63,752 nucleotides of DNA from assembly GCA_026710655.1 (NCBI GenBank), contig JAPOQN010000026.1, forward strand, positions 1 to 63,752, written 5' to 3'. The notes below the pieces were generated by a model. That model did not search any database, was not told the origin of the DNA, and was given only the letters and a program-made list of their open reading frames with translations. The stretch's first letter is position 1. Each line of letters opens with the position of its first letter. A program made the position numbers and the translations under genes. Shown here one piece after another: positions 42,593 to 50,563 of the stretch. This DNA is from Chloroflexota bacterium. Its GTDB lineage: Bacteria; Chloroflexota; Dehalococcoidia; Tepidiformales; Tepidiformaceae.

Positions 42593-43183
42593 GTGACCCG
42601 ACTGCTGCTGGCAACGAACAACCCGGGCAAGGTCCGCGAAATGCGGCGCCTGCTCGCCCGCGAGCCGTTCGAGGTCGTGACGCCCGCTGATCTGGGTATC
42701 TCCCTTGACGTAGTGGAAGACGGCGACGGCTACGCCGAAAACGCGACCCTGAAGGCGCACGCCTTCGCCGAGGCGGGGCAGTGCATTGCCCTGGCAGACG
42801 ACTCGGGCATCGAGGTGGACGCGCTCGGGGGCGGGCCGGGGCCACTCTCGGCCCGCTACGGCGGTCCCGGCCTCGATGACGCCGGCCGCACGGACCTCAT
42901 GCTGCGCGAAATGCGCGACGTGCCCGATGGTGAGCGCGGGGCGCGTTACCGCGCGGTTGTCGCGGTAGCCTGGCCGGACGGACGCATCGAGCGCTTCCAG
43001 GGGACGTGGGAGGGGTCGCTCGGGCACGAGACGCGGGGCGCGAACGGCTTCGGCTACGACCCCATCTTTCGCACACGCGGGGGCCGCAGCGCCGCCGACC
43101 TCACGGCCGAGGAGAAGGACGCCGTCAGCCACCGGGGGCAGGCGGTCCGGGCGGCCGCTCGCTGGCTGCGGGAGAACGGCTAG
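42593..43183 (+). CDS. rdgB: RdgB/HAM1-type dITP/XTP pyrophosphatase
   Basis: A 196-residue house-cleaning hydrolase that removes deaminated purine nucleoside triphosphates. It begins LLLATNNPGKVREMRRLL, then YAENATLKAHAFAEAG, LADDSGIEVDALGGGPGPLSARYGG, and FGYDPIFRTRGGRSAADLTAEEKDAVSHRG. GTG 42593 is chosen because homology starts there. In many genomes this gene follows rph; here rph lies at 58560. It ends 3 bp from the convergent EF-G-like gene. Confidence 0.93.
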   Translation: MTRLLLATNNPGKVREMRRLLAREPFEVVTPADLGISLDVVEDGDGYAENATLKAHAFAEAGQCIALADDSGIEVDALGGGPGPLSARYGGPGLDDAGRTDLMLREMRDVPDGERGARYRAVVAVAWPDGRIERFQGTWEGSLGHETRGANGFGYDPIFRTRGGRSAADLTAEEKDAVSHRGQAVRAAARWLRENG

Positions 43184-43186
43184 CCG

Positions 43187-45238
43187 CTAGGCGGAGTCGT
43201 CGTCGTTGCTGGCGTCGATGACGCGCTGGGCGACGTTGCCGGGGACTTCCTCGTAGCGATCAAACTGGAGTTCGAAGAGGCCGCGGCCCTGCGTCAGCGA
43301 GCGCAGGTCGGACGCGTAGCGCTGGACTTCGGCAAGGGGCACGTCGGCTTCGACGACGCTGAGGCCACCATCGGGCACGATGCCGTGGATGCGCGCACGC
43401 TTCGTGTTGAGGTCGCCAACGATGTCCCCCGCGTTCGCCTCGGGGCCGCGCACGCGGATGGTCATGACCGGCTCGAGGAGGACGGCATGGGCGCTCGCGA
43501 CGGCCTCCTTAAGGGCCTGGTTGGCGGCAAGCTTGAACGCCATCTCGCTTGAGTCGACGGGGTGGTGCTTGCCGTCGAAGAGGGTGACCTCGCAGTCGGT
43601 CAGCTCGTAGCCGGCGACCACGCCCTCGCGGGCAGTCTCCATGACGCCTTTCTCGACGGCGGGGATGAACTCGCGGGGCACGGAGCCACCAACGACCTTG
43701 CTGTTGAACTGCAGGCCCGAGCCGCGCGAGAGGGGCTTAATCTCGATGGAGACGCGGGCGTACTGACCGTGCCCGCCGGTCTGCTTCTTGTGGGTGTAGT
43801 CGGCAGACGAGGAGCGGCCGACGGTCTCGCGGTAGGGAACGCGCGGCAGGGAGAGGTCAACCTCAAGGTTGAACTTCTGCAGGAGGCGCCCGACGGCCAC
43901 GTCGAGGTGAGCATCGCCGAGGCCCTCGAGGATGGTCTCGCTGGTACTGGCATCGCGACGGAGGCGGAGGCCGGGGTCTTCCTCGACGAGGCGCTGGAGG
44001 CTGGGACCGAGCTTGTCGACGGCGGCGTTGGCGGCCGGGCGCACGGCCATGCTGTAGACGGGCTCGGGGAAGATCATGGTGGGCAGCTGGACGGGCGTGT
44101 CCTTGGTGGCGAGGGTATCGCCCGTACCGGTCTCGCTGAGCTTGGCGACCACGCCGATGTCGCCGGGGGACAGCCCCTCGACCGGCTCCTGGTCCTTTCC
44201 GCGCTGGCGGTAGATGGTGCCGAGGCGCTCGTCGGAGGACTTGCTGCTGTTCCAGAGGTGGCTATCGGCCTTGACGGTGCCGGTCATGACGCGGAGGTAG
44301 CTGAGGCGGCCAACGTAGGGGTCGGCGGATGTCTTGAAGACGAGGACGGCGGGCGTGGCGCCGTCGCCAACCTCGAGGCTTCCTCCGTCGGCGTCGACGA
44401 CCTCGCGCTGAAGGGGACTGGGGGCGACGGCGACGAGTGTATCGAGGACCTGGCGGACGCCGACCTGGTGGGTGGCGGAGGCGCAGAGCAGGGGCACGAT
44501 GTCGCCCGCGGCGAGGGCCGTGCGGAGCGCGCCGTGGAGCTCCTCGGCGGTGATCTCCTCGTCCTCAAAATACTTCATCATGAGGTCTTCGTCGTTCTCG
44601 ACGATGCTCTCGATGAGGGCCGAGCGCAGCTCGTCGGCGGTCTCCTGCAACTCGGCGGGCACCTTGCCGGGCTCGCCGCCTTCGCCGAGGTAGGCCTTCA
44701 TGGCGAGCAGGTCGATGACGCCGCCGAGGTCGTGGCTCTGGCCGATGGGGAGGAAGAGGGGGGCGACGGCCGTGCCCCACTTCTCGCGGAGGGCGTTGAG
44801 CACGATGTTGAAGTCGGCGTTCTCGCGGTCGAGGCGGTTGACGAGGATCATCCGCGGGAGGCCGCGCTCCTCGGCGATCTGCCAGACGCGGTCGGTGCCG
44901 ACCTCGGGACCGGAGACGGCGTCGACGACGATGAGGGCGAGGTCGGCGGCGCGCACGCCGCAGATGACCTCCGAGACGAAGTCGGCGTAGCCGGGAGTGT
45001 CGATCAGATTAATCTTGGCGCCGTTCCACTCGACGGGGAGGACGGAGAGGTTGAGGCTGAACTTGCGCCGGTGCTCGTCCTCGTCGTAGTCGCCGACGGT
45101 GTTCTGCTCCTCGATGGAGCCCATCCGCGTCACCGCCCCGCTCACGAACAGGGCCGACTCGCCGAGCGTCGTCTTGCCGACGTTGCCGTGGCCGGCGAGA
45201 ACAACGTTGCGGATGTCTTCGGAGGAGTAGAGCTTCAT
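43187..45238 (-). CDS. Elongation factor G-like protein (EF-G paralogue)
   Basis: A 683-residue translational GTPase. G1 is GHGNVGKTTL, switch I-II contains the tract ending DTPGYADF, G4 is NRLDRE (canonical EF-G has NKMDR), and the domain IV to V segments GGHGQYARVSIEIKP and RGPEANAGDIVGDL are present. G1 and G4 differ from canonical EF-G and fit the EF-G2/EF-G-like group found alongside fusA. Its role in translation or recycling is not established for this group. An SD (GAGG) precedes ATG 45238. Confidence 0.88.
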   Translation of the reverse strand: MKLYSSEDIRNVVLAGHGNVGKTTLGESALFVSGAVTRMGSIEEQNTVGDYDEDEHRRKFSLNLSVLPVEWNGAKINLIDTPGYADFVSEVICGVRAADLALIVVDAVSGPEVGTDRVWQIAEERGLPRMILVNRLDRENADFNIVLNALREKWGTAVAPLFLPIGQSHDLGGVIDLLAMKAYLGEGGEPGKVPAELQETADELRSALIESIVENDEDLMMKYFEDEEITAEELHGALRTALAAGDIVPLLCASATHQVGVRQVLDTLVAVAPSPLQREVVDADGGSLEVGDGATPAVLVFKTSADPYVGRLSYLRVMTGTVKADSHLWNSSKSSDERLGTIYRQRGKDQEPVEGLSPGDIGVVAKLSETGTGDTLATKDTPVQLPTMIFPEPVYSMAVRPAANAAVDKLGPSLQRLVEEDPGLRLRRDASTSETILEGLGDAHLDVAVGRLLQKFNLEVDLSLPRVPYRETVGRSSSADYTHKKQTGGHGQYARVSIEIKPLSRGSGLQFNSKVVGGSVPREFIPAVEKGVMETAREGVVAGYELTDCEVTLFDGKHHPVDSSEMAFKLAANQALKEAVASAHAVLLEPVMTIRVRGPEANAGDIVGDLNTKRARIHGIVPDGGLSVVEADVPLAEVQRYASDLRSLTQGRGLFELQFDRYEEVPGNVAQRVIDASNDDDSA

Positions 45239-45349
45239 CGTGGGCGCCTCGTGGCCGCTGGGGCCGGGGATTGGGGCGCGATTCTACGCGTTCGGCGGGC
45301 CCTTGCGGCGGCAGATCGAGGGCGCCTCCTGTAGACTCCGGTCGCACGC

Positions 45350-48076
45350 ATGTTCGATTCACAACGCACCTATGTCGCACTCGACATCGAGACGACGGGG
45401 CTGGACCCGACGGATGACCGGATCACCGAGATCGGGGCCATGCGCTTCGACGAGACGGGTCGCCAGCTGGCCGTGTTCGACCAGCTGATCAACCCCGGGC
45501 GGGCGATCCCCGCGTTCACGGAGAAGCTGACGGGGATCACGAACGAAGACGTGCGGGAAGCGCCAGCGTTCGGTGAGATCGCGAACGATCTGGCGGCCTT
45601 CGTGGGGGAGAGCGCGGTGGTGGGGCAGAACGTGCGCTTCGACTTGGCCTTCCTGGCCGAGGCGGGGCTGCAGTTCGAAGGGCCGGCGCTGGATACGCTG
45701 CGGTTCGCGCGTGTTCTCTTCCCGGAGGGGCCGGGGGCGCTCTCGGACCTGGCGGCGGAGCTCGGCGTGGAGATGCCGGTCGCGCACCGCGCCCTCGCCG
45801 ACGCGCGCACGGCTGCGTTGGTGTTCCTGGAGCTGCGGCAACGCGCGGCGGCGCTGCCGCCGGGGGAGCGCGCCGCGCTGGCGAGAATCGTGGCGCTGGA
45901 GGAGCCCGCGCTTGCGCGCGAGCTGGGAGGGGAGGAAGCGGCCGGCGACGAATTCGAGGCACCGGCGCTCCCGGAGCGCTGGCAGCCGCCGGAACCGCTG
46001 GCCCGCGCGGAGACGCCCGAACCAGTCACGACGGAGGAGGTGCGGGAGGCGCTGGCGGGGGCGGAGCGGGTGGTCGAGCGGTTCGAGGAGCGCCCGCAGC
46101 AGGCGGAGATGGCGGAGGCGGTCGCGGGGGCGTTCTCGGACGGGGGCCACTGGCTGATCGAGGCGGGCACGGGCGTGGGGAAGTCGCTCGCGTACCTCAT
46201 CCCGGCGGCGCTGTACGCGCTACGCAACGGCACGCGCGTGGTCATCTCGACAAACACGATCGCGCTGCAGGAGCAGCTGCTGGGGAAGGACGTGCCCGCC
46301 CTGCGCGAGATCCTGCGCGAGGCGGGCGCCATCGGGGAGCCGGAGGAGCTGCGGGTGGCGCTCCTGAAGGGCCGCGCGAACTACCTGTGCGTGCAGCGCT
46401 GGATGAATCACCCGGCGAGCCTGGCCGACCCCGACGTGGCGCGGCTGGCGGCATCGCTGGCGCGCTGGCTGCCGAAAACGCACAGCGGCGACCGCTCGGA
46501 GCTGCGCCTGGACCCGGGGGCGCGATCGGCCTGGGCGCGCTTCTCGGCATCGGACGCCGACTGCCTCTCGCGGCAGCACACGTTCGTGCGGGAGGGGCGC
46601 TGCTTCCTGCAACGGGCCCGAAAGACGGCGGAGGGGGCGCACCTCGTGGTGGTCAACCACGCTCTGCTGCTGGCCGACCTCGCGAGCGGTGGGAGTGCCA
46701 TTCCCGCGTTCGACCATCTGATCATCGACGAGGCGCACAACCTGGAGGCGCAGGCGACGCAACAGTTCGGGCTGCACATCGGCACACGGCAGGTAACGGA
46801 GGCGCTCGAAGCGATCCACCGGCCACGGACCTCGGAGCGGCGGGAGGGCGGTGTGGTGGCAACGAGCGGACTGCCGGAGGCGCTGGGGGCGGGGGCGGCG
46901 AGCGCCCTGAAGGCGGCGATCGCGGGGGCGGCGGAGGTTGCGGGGCGCCCCTTCGAGGCGCTGGGGAAGCTCGCCGGGGAGTCGCGCGACGACCGCGTGA
47001 GCATCACGCCAGGGCTGCGCTCGGGCACGCACTGGGGGGAGGTGGAAGAGGGGTGGACAACGCTCGATGCGGCCCTCGCGAACGCCGTCGAGAGCAGTCG
47101 GGCGGCGGCGGGGCTGTTTGGCGGAGAGGACGGGGGGACGGCGGGGGAGGAGTTGGAGGCGGCAGCGGGGCGGCTCGAGGGGGTGCGGCTGGACCTCCAG
47201 CACCTCGTCGAGGGGAACGACCCGAACGCGATCGTGTGGGCATCGACCACGCGGGACGGGAACGCAGCGCTCAACTCCGCGCCGCTGGAGGTGGGGCCGC
47301 TGCTGGAGGCGGAGCTGTTCGCGGGACGGGCAACGGTCATCGCGACGAGCGCGACGCTGGCAGCGGGAGGTTCGATGGCGTTCACTGCGAACCAGATGGG
47401 CCTCCCTGACGCGGCGACGCTGGCGCTGGGGTCGCCCTTCGACTACGAGCGCTCGACGCTGCTGGCGACGCCGGCCGGCTTCCCCGACCCGGGCAACCGC
47501 GACTACGACGAGGCGGCAGCGGAGACGATCACGGAGCTGGCGCTGGCCTCGGGGGGGAGGGCGCTGGCGCTATTCACGTCGCACGCCTCCCTGCGGCGGG
47601 TGGCGGAGCTCTCGCGGGGGGGGCTCGAAGGAGAAGGCATCAGCGTGCTTGTGCAGGACCGCGACGGCGCCCCGCGCCAGCTCATGCGCAACCTGGTGCA
47701 GGACCCGCGCACGGTCATCTTCGGCACATCGAGCTTCTGGGAAGGCATCGACATCCGCGGGGACACGCTCTCGCTCGTGGTCATCGCGCGGCTGCCCTTC
47801 GCGGTGCCGACGGACCCGATCCACCGGGCGCGCTCGGAGCTGTACGACGACCCGTTCGGAGGGTATTCGCTGCCGGGGGCGGTCCTGCGCTTCCGCCAGG
47901 GTTTCGGGCGGCTGATCCGGGACCGGGAGGACCAGGGCGTGGTGGCGGTGCTCGACAGCCGCGTTCGCACGAAGCGGTACGGGCGCGAGTTCCTCGACGC
48001 GATCCCCCGGTGCACCCGGCTGCACGCGGACATCAAGACGATGGCGGCACGCACGCGGGAGTGGCTGGCCCGATGA
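45350..48076 (+). CDS. dinG: DnaQ exonuclease-DinG helicase fusion
   Basis: A 908-residue fusion. The N-terminal DnaQ-type 3'-5' exonuclease shows DIETTGLDPTDD (residues 11-22), GQNVRFDLAFLAEAG and HRALADARTAA. The helicase has Walker A EAGTGVGKSLAYL near residue 272, Fe-S-cluster cysteines around LCVQRW and DCLSRQHTFVREGRCFL, DEAH near 458, SFWEGIDIRGD and the motif VI QGFGRLIRDREDQG. It likely acts in structured-DNA or R-loop repair. TAGACT is 12 nt before ATG 45350. A GNAT gene overlaps its end by 4 bp. Confidence 0.92.
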   Translation: MFDSQRTYVALDIETTGLDPTDDRITEIGAMRFDETGRQLAVFDQLINPGRAIPAFTEKLTGITNEDVREAPAFGEIANDLAAFVGESAVVGQNVRFDLAFLAEAGLQFEGPALDTLRFARVLFPEGPGALSDLAAELGVEMPVAHRALADARTAALVFLELRQRAAALPPGERAALARIVALEEPALARELGGEEAAGDEFEAPALPERWQPPEPLARAETPEPVTTEEVREALAGAERVVERFEERPQQAEMAEAVAGAFSDGGHWLIEAGTGVGKSLAYLIPAALYALRNGTRVVISTNTIALQEQLLGKDVPALREILREAGAIGEPEELRVALLKGRANYLCVQRWMNHPASLADPDVARLAASLARWLPKTHSGDRSELRLDPGARSAWARFSASDADCLSRQHTFVREGRCFLQRARKTAEGAHLVVVNHALLLADLASGGSAIPAFDHLIIDEAHNLEAQATQQFGLHIGTRQVTEALEAIHRPRTSERREGGVVATSGLPEALGAGAASALKAAIAGAAEVAGRPFEALGKLAGESRDDRVSITPGLRSGTHWGEVEEGWTTLDAALANAVESSRAAAGLFGGEDGGTAGEELEAAAGRLEGVRLDLQHLVEGNDPNAIVWASTTRDGNAALNSAPLEVGPLLEAELFAGRATVIATSATLAAGGSMAFTANQMGLPDAATLALGSPFDYERSTLLATPAGFPDPGNRDYDEAAAETITELALASGGRALALFTSHASLRRVAELSRGGLEGEGISVLVQDRDGAPRQLMRNLVQDPRTVIFGTSSFWEGIDIRGDTLSLVVIARLPFAVPTDPIHRARSELYDDPFGGYSLPGAVLRFRQGFGRLIRDREDQGVVAVLDSRVRTKRYGREFLDAIPRCTRLHADIKTMAARTREWLAR

Positions 48077-48489
48077 GCGCGCCGAGGCCTCTGCCACAAC
48101 GCATCGCGGGGGAGTGGGTTTCCCTGCGGCGCGTCGAAACGGGTGGCGCAACGCGCTACGAGGTGCGGCGGCGGGGACGGCGGGGGGTCATCGGCGAGGT
48201 GGCGGTCGACCTGTCGGGGGAGGTTCCCTTCATCGAGCGGCTGTGCATCGACGAGGAGGCGCGGGGGTACGGGGCGGGGTCGGGGGCGGCGACGGCCCTG
48301 CTCCGAACGCTGGCGCGGCGGTACGACATGGTGCGGACGTGGGCGCCGCCGGACCGGGGTCTGGCGGTCTACTTCTGGGTGCGGATGGGGTTTCGCCCCG
48401 TCCCGGGTGAGGGGCCGGACGGTGGGTTGTGGTTCGAGCAGGTCCTGCGCAGCCGCAGAGGCAGGCGCGGGGGTAGACAGAGGGAGTAA
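48073..48489 (+). CDS. GNAT-family N-acetyltransferase
   Basis: A 138-residue acetyltransferase-like protein. The acetyl-CoA loop is in IDEEARGYGAGSGAATALL (residues 58-76), preceded by FIERLCIDEEA and followed by AVYFWVRMGFRPVPG. The N-terminal half is short, so the substrate site is likely simple. It starts at ATG 48073, overlapping the helicase stop as ATGA. Its substrate is unknown. Confidence 0.78.
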   Translation: MSAPRPLPQRIAGEWVSLRRVETGGATRYEVRRRGRRGVIGEVAVDLSGEVPFIERLCIDEEARGYGAGSGAATALLRTLARRYDMVRTWAPPDRGLAVYFWVRMGFRPVPGEGPDGGLWFEQVLRSRRGRRGGRQRE

Positions 48490-48543
48490 GGTAAAGAGAG
48501 TGGATTCGCGCGAGGCGGGGCGCAGAACCCAACGGGGTTTGAC

Positions 48544-48738
48544 ATGCATGCCAGCAGGCACCGCGCGGCAACGGGTACGTGCACGCACCATTGGATCATC
48601 GCGACGCCCAACGGGCACTTCAGCCAGGGCATCTGCAAGCACTGCGGGACCGAACGCAACTTCGAGAACTCGGAGAGCGAACGGCTCTGGCGCAACCGCC
48701 GGTCGGGGCGCAAGGAGCCAGCGTCGAACCGCGCCTAA
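48544..48738 (+). CDS. Small zinc-binding protein (CxHH...CxxC)
   Basis: A 64-residue protein with a compact cysteine/histidine cluster: CTHHWIIATPNGHFSQGIC, then KHCGTERNFENSE. The pairs C13/H15/H16 and C31/C34 could bind one zinc ion. The short basic head and tail look disordered. It has no clear SD. The sequence is too conserved-looking to be a chance ORF, but I do not recognise the function. Confidence 0.7.
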   Translation: MHASRHRAATGTCTHHWIIATPNGHFSQGICKHCGTERNFENSESERLWRNRRSGRKEPASNRA

Positions 48739-48759
48739 CACGCGTCGTACACTGAACCT

Positions 48760-49695
48760 GTGACACCACAGCTGGCGGTCGAACTCGCGCCCGAGCGCAA
48801 GACCAATTTGAGCCTTCGCAACCCCGTGATGCCCGCTTCGGGCACCTTTAGCTGGGGGATGGAGTTCGCGCGGCAGTTCGACGTGAACCGGCTCGGGGCG
48901 GTCGTCTCCAAGGGGGTCACGCCGCTGCCGCGGGCGGGGAACCCGCAGCCGCGCGTGGCGGAGACTCCCTCGGGCATGCTGAACTCGATCGGCCTGCAGA
49001 ACCTCGGTCCCGACCGCATCATCGCGGGGATGGCTCCTGTCTGGGCGGGCTGGGACGTACCCGTCATCGTGAACATCGCGGGGGAGACGGCGGGGGACTA
49101 CGGCGACCTCGCGCGGGCGTTCGACGGGGTGCCGGGCGTGGCCGCGTTGGAGCTCAACTTCAGCTGCCCGAACGTGGACAACGGGCTCGACTTCGGCCTG
49201 AACGCGATGGCGGCGGCCCAGGCGACGCGGGGAGCGGTACGTAGCTGCGAGCTGCCCGTCATCGTGAAGCTGACGCCCGCGGCCCAGGATCCGGCGGAGA
49301 TTGCCCGGGCCTGCGCCGATGAGGGGGCGTCCGCCATCTGCGCCATCAACACGGTTCCCGGACTGGCCATCGACGCGGAGGCCCGGCGACCGGTGCTGCC
49401 CCGGGCCACGGGCGGCCTGAGCGGGCCCGCGATTAAGCCGGTGGCGCTGCGCGTCGTGTACGAGGTGGCGCAGGCGGTGCGCGTGCCGGTCATCGGCTGC
49501 GGCGGCATCAGCACGGGCCGGGACGCGGTCGAGTTCCTGATGGCGGGGGCGACGGCGGTGCAGGTGGGGACGGCCTCGTTCTCGAACCCGCGGGCGACGC
49601 TCGATGTGCTGGAAGGGCTGGAGGCGTGGCTGGAGTCGCACGGCATCGCGGACGTGCACGACATCATCGGGAGTGCGCAGCCAGTTCCCGCCTAA
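48760..49695 (+). CDS. pyrD: Dihydroorotate dehydrogenase (class 1B catalytic subunit)
   Basis: A 311-residue FMN enzyme of pyrimidine synthesis. The opening NPVMPASGTFSWGMEFA, the active-site loop ELNFSCPNVDNG with catalytic Cys, VIVKLTPAA, INTVPGLAID, GGLSGPAIKPVALRVV and GCGGISTGRDAVEFLMAGATAVQVGTA are intact. The Cys base and form suggest the class 1B (PyrD-PyrK) type, though pyrK is not seen here. TACACT ends 6 nt before GTG 48760 and there is no SD, so it appears leaderless. Its end overlaps the decayed toxin gene. Confidence 0.93.
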   Translation: MTPQLAVELAPERKTNLSLRNPVMPASGTFSWGMEFARQFDVNRLGAVVSKGVTPLPRAGNPQPRVAETPSGMLNSIGLQNLGPDRIIAGMAPVWAGWDVPVIVNIAGETAGDYGDLARAFDGVPGVAALELNFSCPNVDNGLDFGLNAMAAAQATRGAVRSCELPVIVKLTPAAQDPAEIARACADEGASAICAINTVPGLAIDAEARRPVLPRATGGLSGPAIKPVALRVVYEVAQAVRVPVIGCGGISTGRDAVEFLMAGATAVQVGTASFSNPRATLDVLEGLEAWLESHGIADVHDIIGSAQPVPA

Positions 49696-50052
49696 TCACT
49701 CCCGGATTCGGATCCGCGATTCCTCCACTATCCATGGGCTGACCGCCGGGGGACGCCCGCTCCAGTTGCTGAATCAACGTGCCCCCCACGTCCAGGACTG
49801 CGTCCCGGGCTGAAGTGGACAGCCGGAATACGACAGTCCCGAAGTACTCCGCAGGCGGATACGTCCGTACGTCACAGAAGTCGAGGTCTTGCGTGACCAA
49901 CACCCGTTCCTCGGCAGGAAGGCAGCCGCCACCTCCGGGTCCGACGCGCCGCCCAAGCCCTCATCGAGGACCTTCGCCGCATCATGACCGGACTCCGCAA
50001 ACAGAGCTTTCAACTGTACCGGGAGGCTTTCATCGAGCTTGACCCGCTTGCA
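49664..50052 (-). pseudogene. Frameshifted DUF5615 (PIN-like) toxin
   Basis: The 5' part reads KRVKLDESLPVQLKALF, then ESGHDAAKVLDEGLGGASDPEV, an evident PIN-like DUF5615 start. It loses frame near 49915-49925 and continues in a second frame as EERVLVTQDLDFCDVRTYPPAEYFG. A 1-nt deletion in the GGCTGCCTTCCTGCC region would explain this. No start codon remains in the first frame after the antitoxin stop: the position expected for ATG has TGC. The gene thus carries two lesions and is paired with a DUF433 antitoxin. The frameshift could in principle be a sequencing error. Confidence 0.75.
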
Positions 50053-50058
50053 GCGTCC

Positions 50059-50286
50059 CTACGCGCCCAGTGGCACGGTCCGCTCCCTGGCCAATTCCGT
50101 CGCGTAGTGGAGAGCCGCCGTGACCGCATCGGTAGAGACAGCCGGATAGCTCTCGGAAATCTCCTCAGCGGTCAGGCCCGCTGCAAGATTATCGAGGATG
50201 ACCGTAACCATGACGCGGGTACCGGCGATGCAGGCCTGCCCGTGGCAGACATTCGGGTCGACCGTGATGTAGTCGCGCCAGTCCAT
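50059..50286 (-). CDS. DUF433 antitoxin
   Basis: A 75-residue DUF433 protein: MDWRDYITVDPNVCHGQACIAGTRVMVTVILDNLAAGLTAEEI, then SYPAVSTDAVTAALHYATELARE. DUF433 proteins are antitoxins usually encoded just upstream of DUF5615 toxins, as here. The reading frame is intact while its toxin is broken. ATG 50286 is chosen; the frame extends to TTG 50292. No strong SD is seen. Confidence 0.83.
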   Translation of the reverse strand: MDWRDYITVDPNVCHGQACIAGTRVMVTVILDNLAAGLTAEEISESYPAVSTDAVTAALHYATELARERTVPLGA

Positions 50287-50461
50287 GGTCAAAGTGCCCC
50301 ACTCGGTGTTTCATGATCAGCTTGCTTCGCGCAGGCTGTCCAACACTGTACGCCGCGGGGCGGGTGCGCCGGGGACACGGTGTGGCCCTTCGGTAGCGTT
50401 TGGGTGCGGGCAGCCGGTTCTTTCCTAGGGCCTGTGGAAGCGGTGGGGTAGGCTGGCTGGA

Positions 50462-50538
50462 CGGGGTGTAGCTCAGCCAGGTAGAGCGCGCGGTTTGGGG
50501 CCGCGAGGTCCCCGGTTCGAATCCGGGCACCCCGACCA
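50462..50538 (+). tRNA. tRNA-Pro (UGG)
   Basis: A full cloverleaf with encoded CCA. Acceptor CGGGGTG pairs with CACCCCG; D-arm GCTC/GAGC; anticodon stem CGCGG/CCGCG with loop TTTGGGG giving anticodon TGG; T-arm CCCGG-TTCGAAT-CCGGG. C at position 1 is typical of proline tRNAs. TAGGCT (50449-50454) ends 7 nt before the 5' end, so transcription may begin at or near the mature end. The 175 bp between the DUF433 gene and this tRNA hold no gene. Confidence 0.95.
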
Positions 50539-50563
50539 ATCCTGTACGAGAGAAGGGCCACGC

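Noticed and set aside
49774..50013. 79-codon frame as a separate intact toxin gene
   Set aside because: Only the first part is conserved with DUF5615; after the frameshift it reads non-conserved Ser/Gly/Trp-rich residues, so it is a fragment of the pseudogene.
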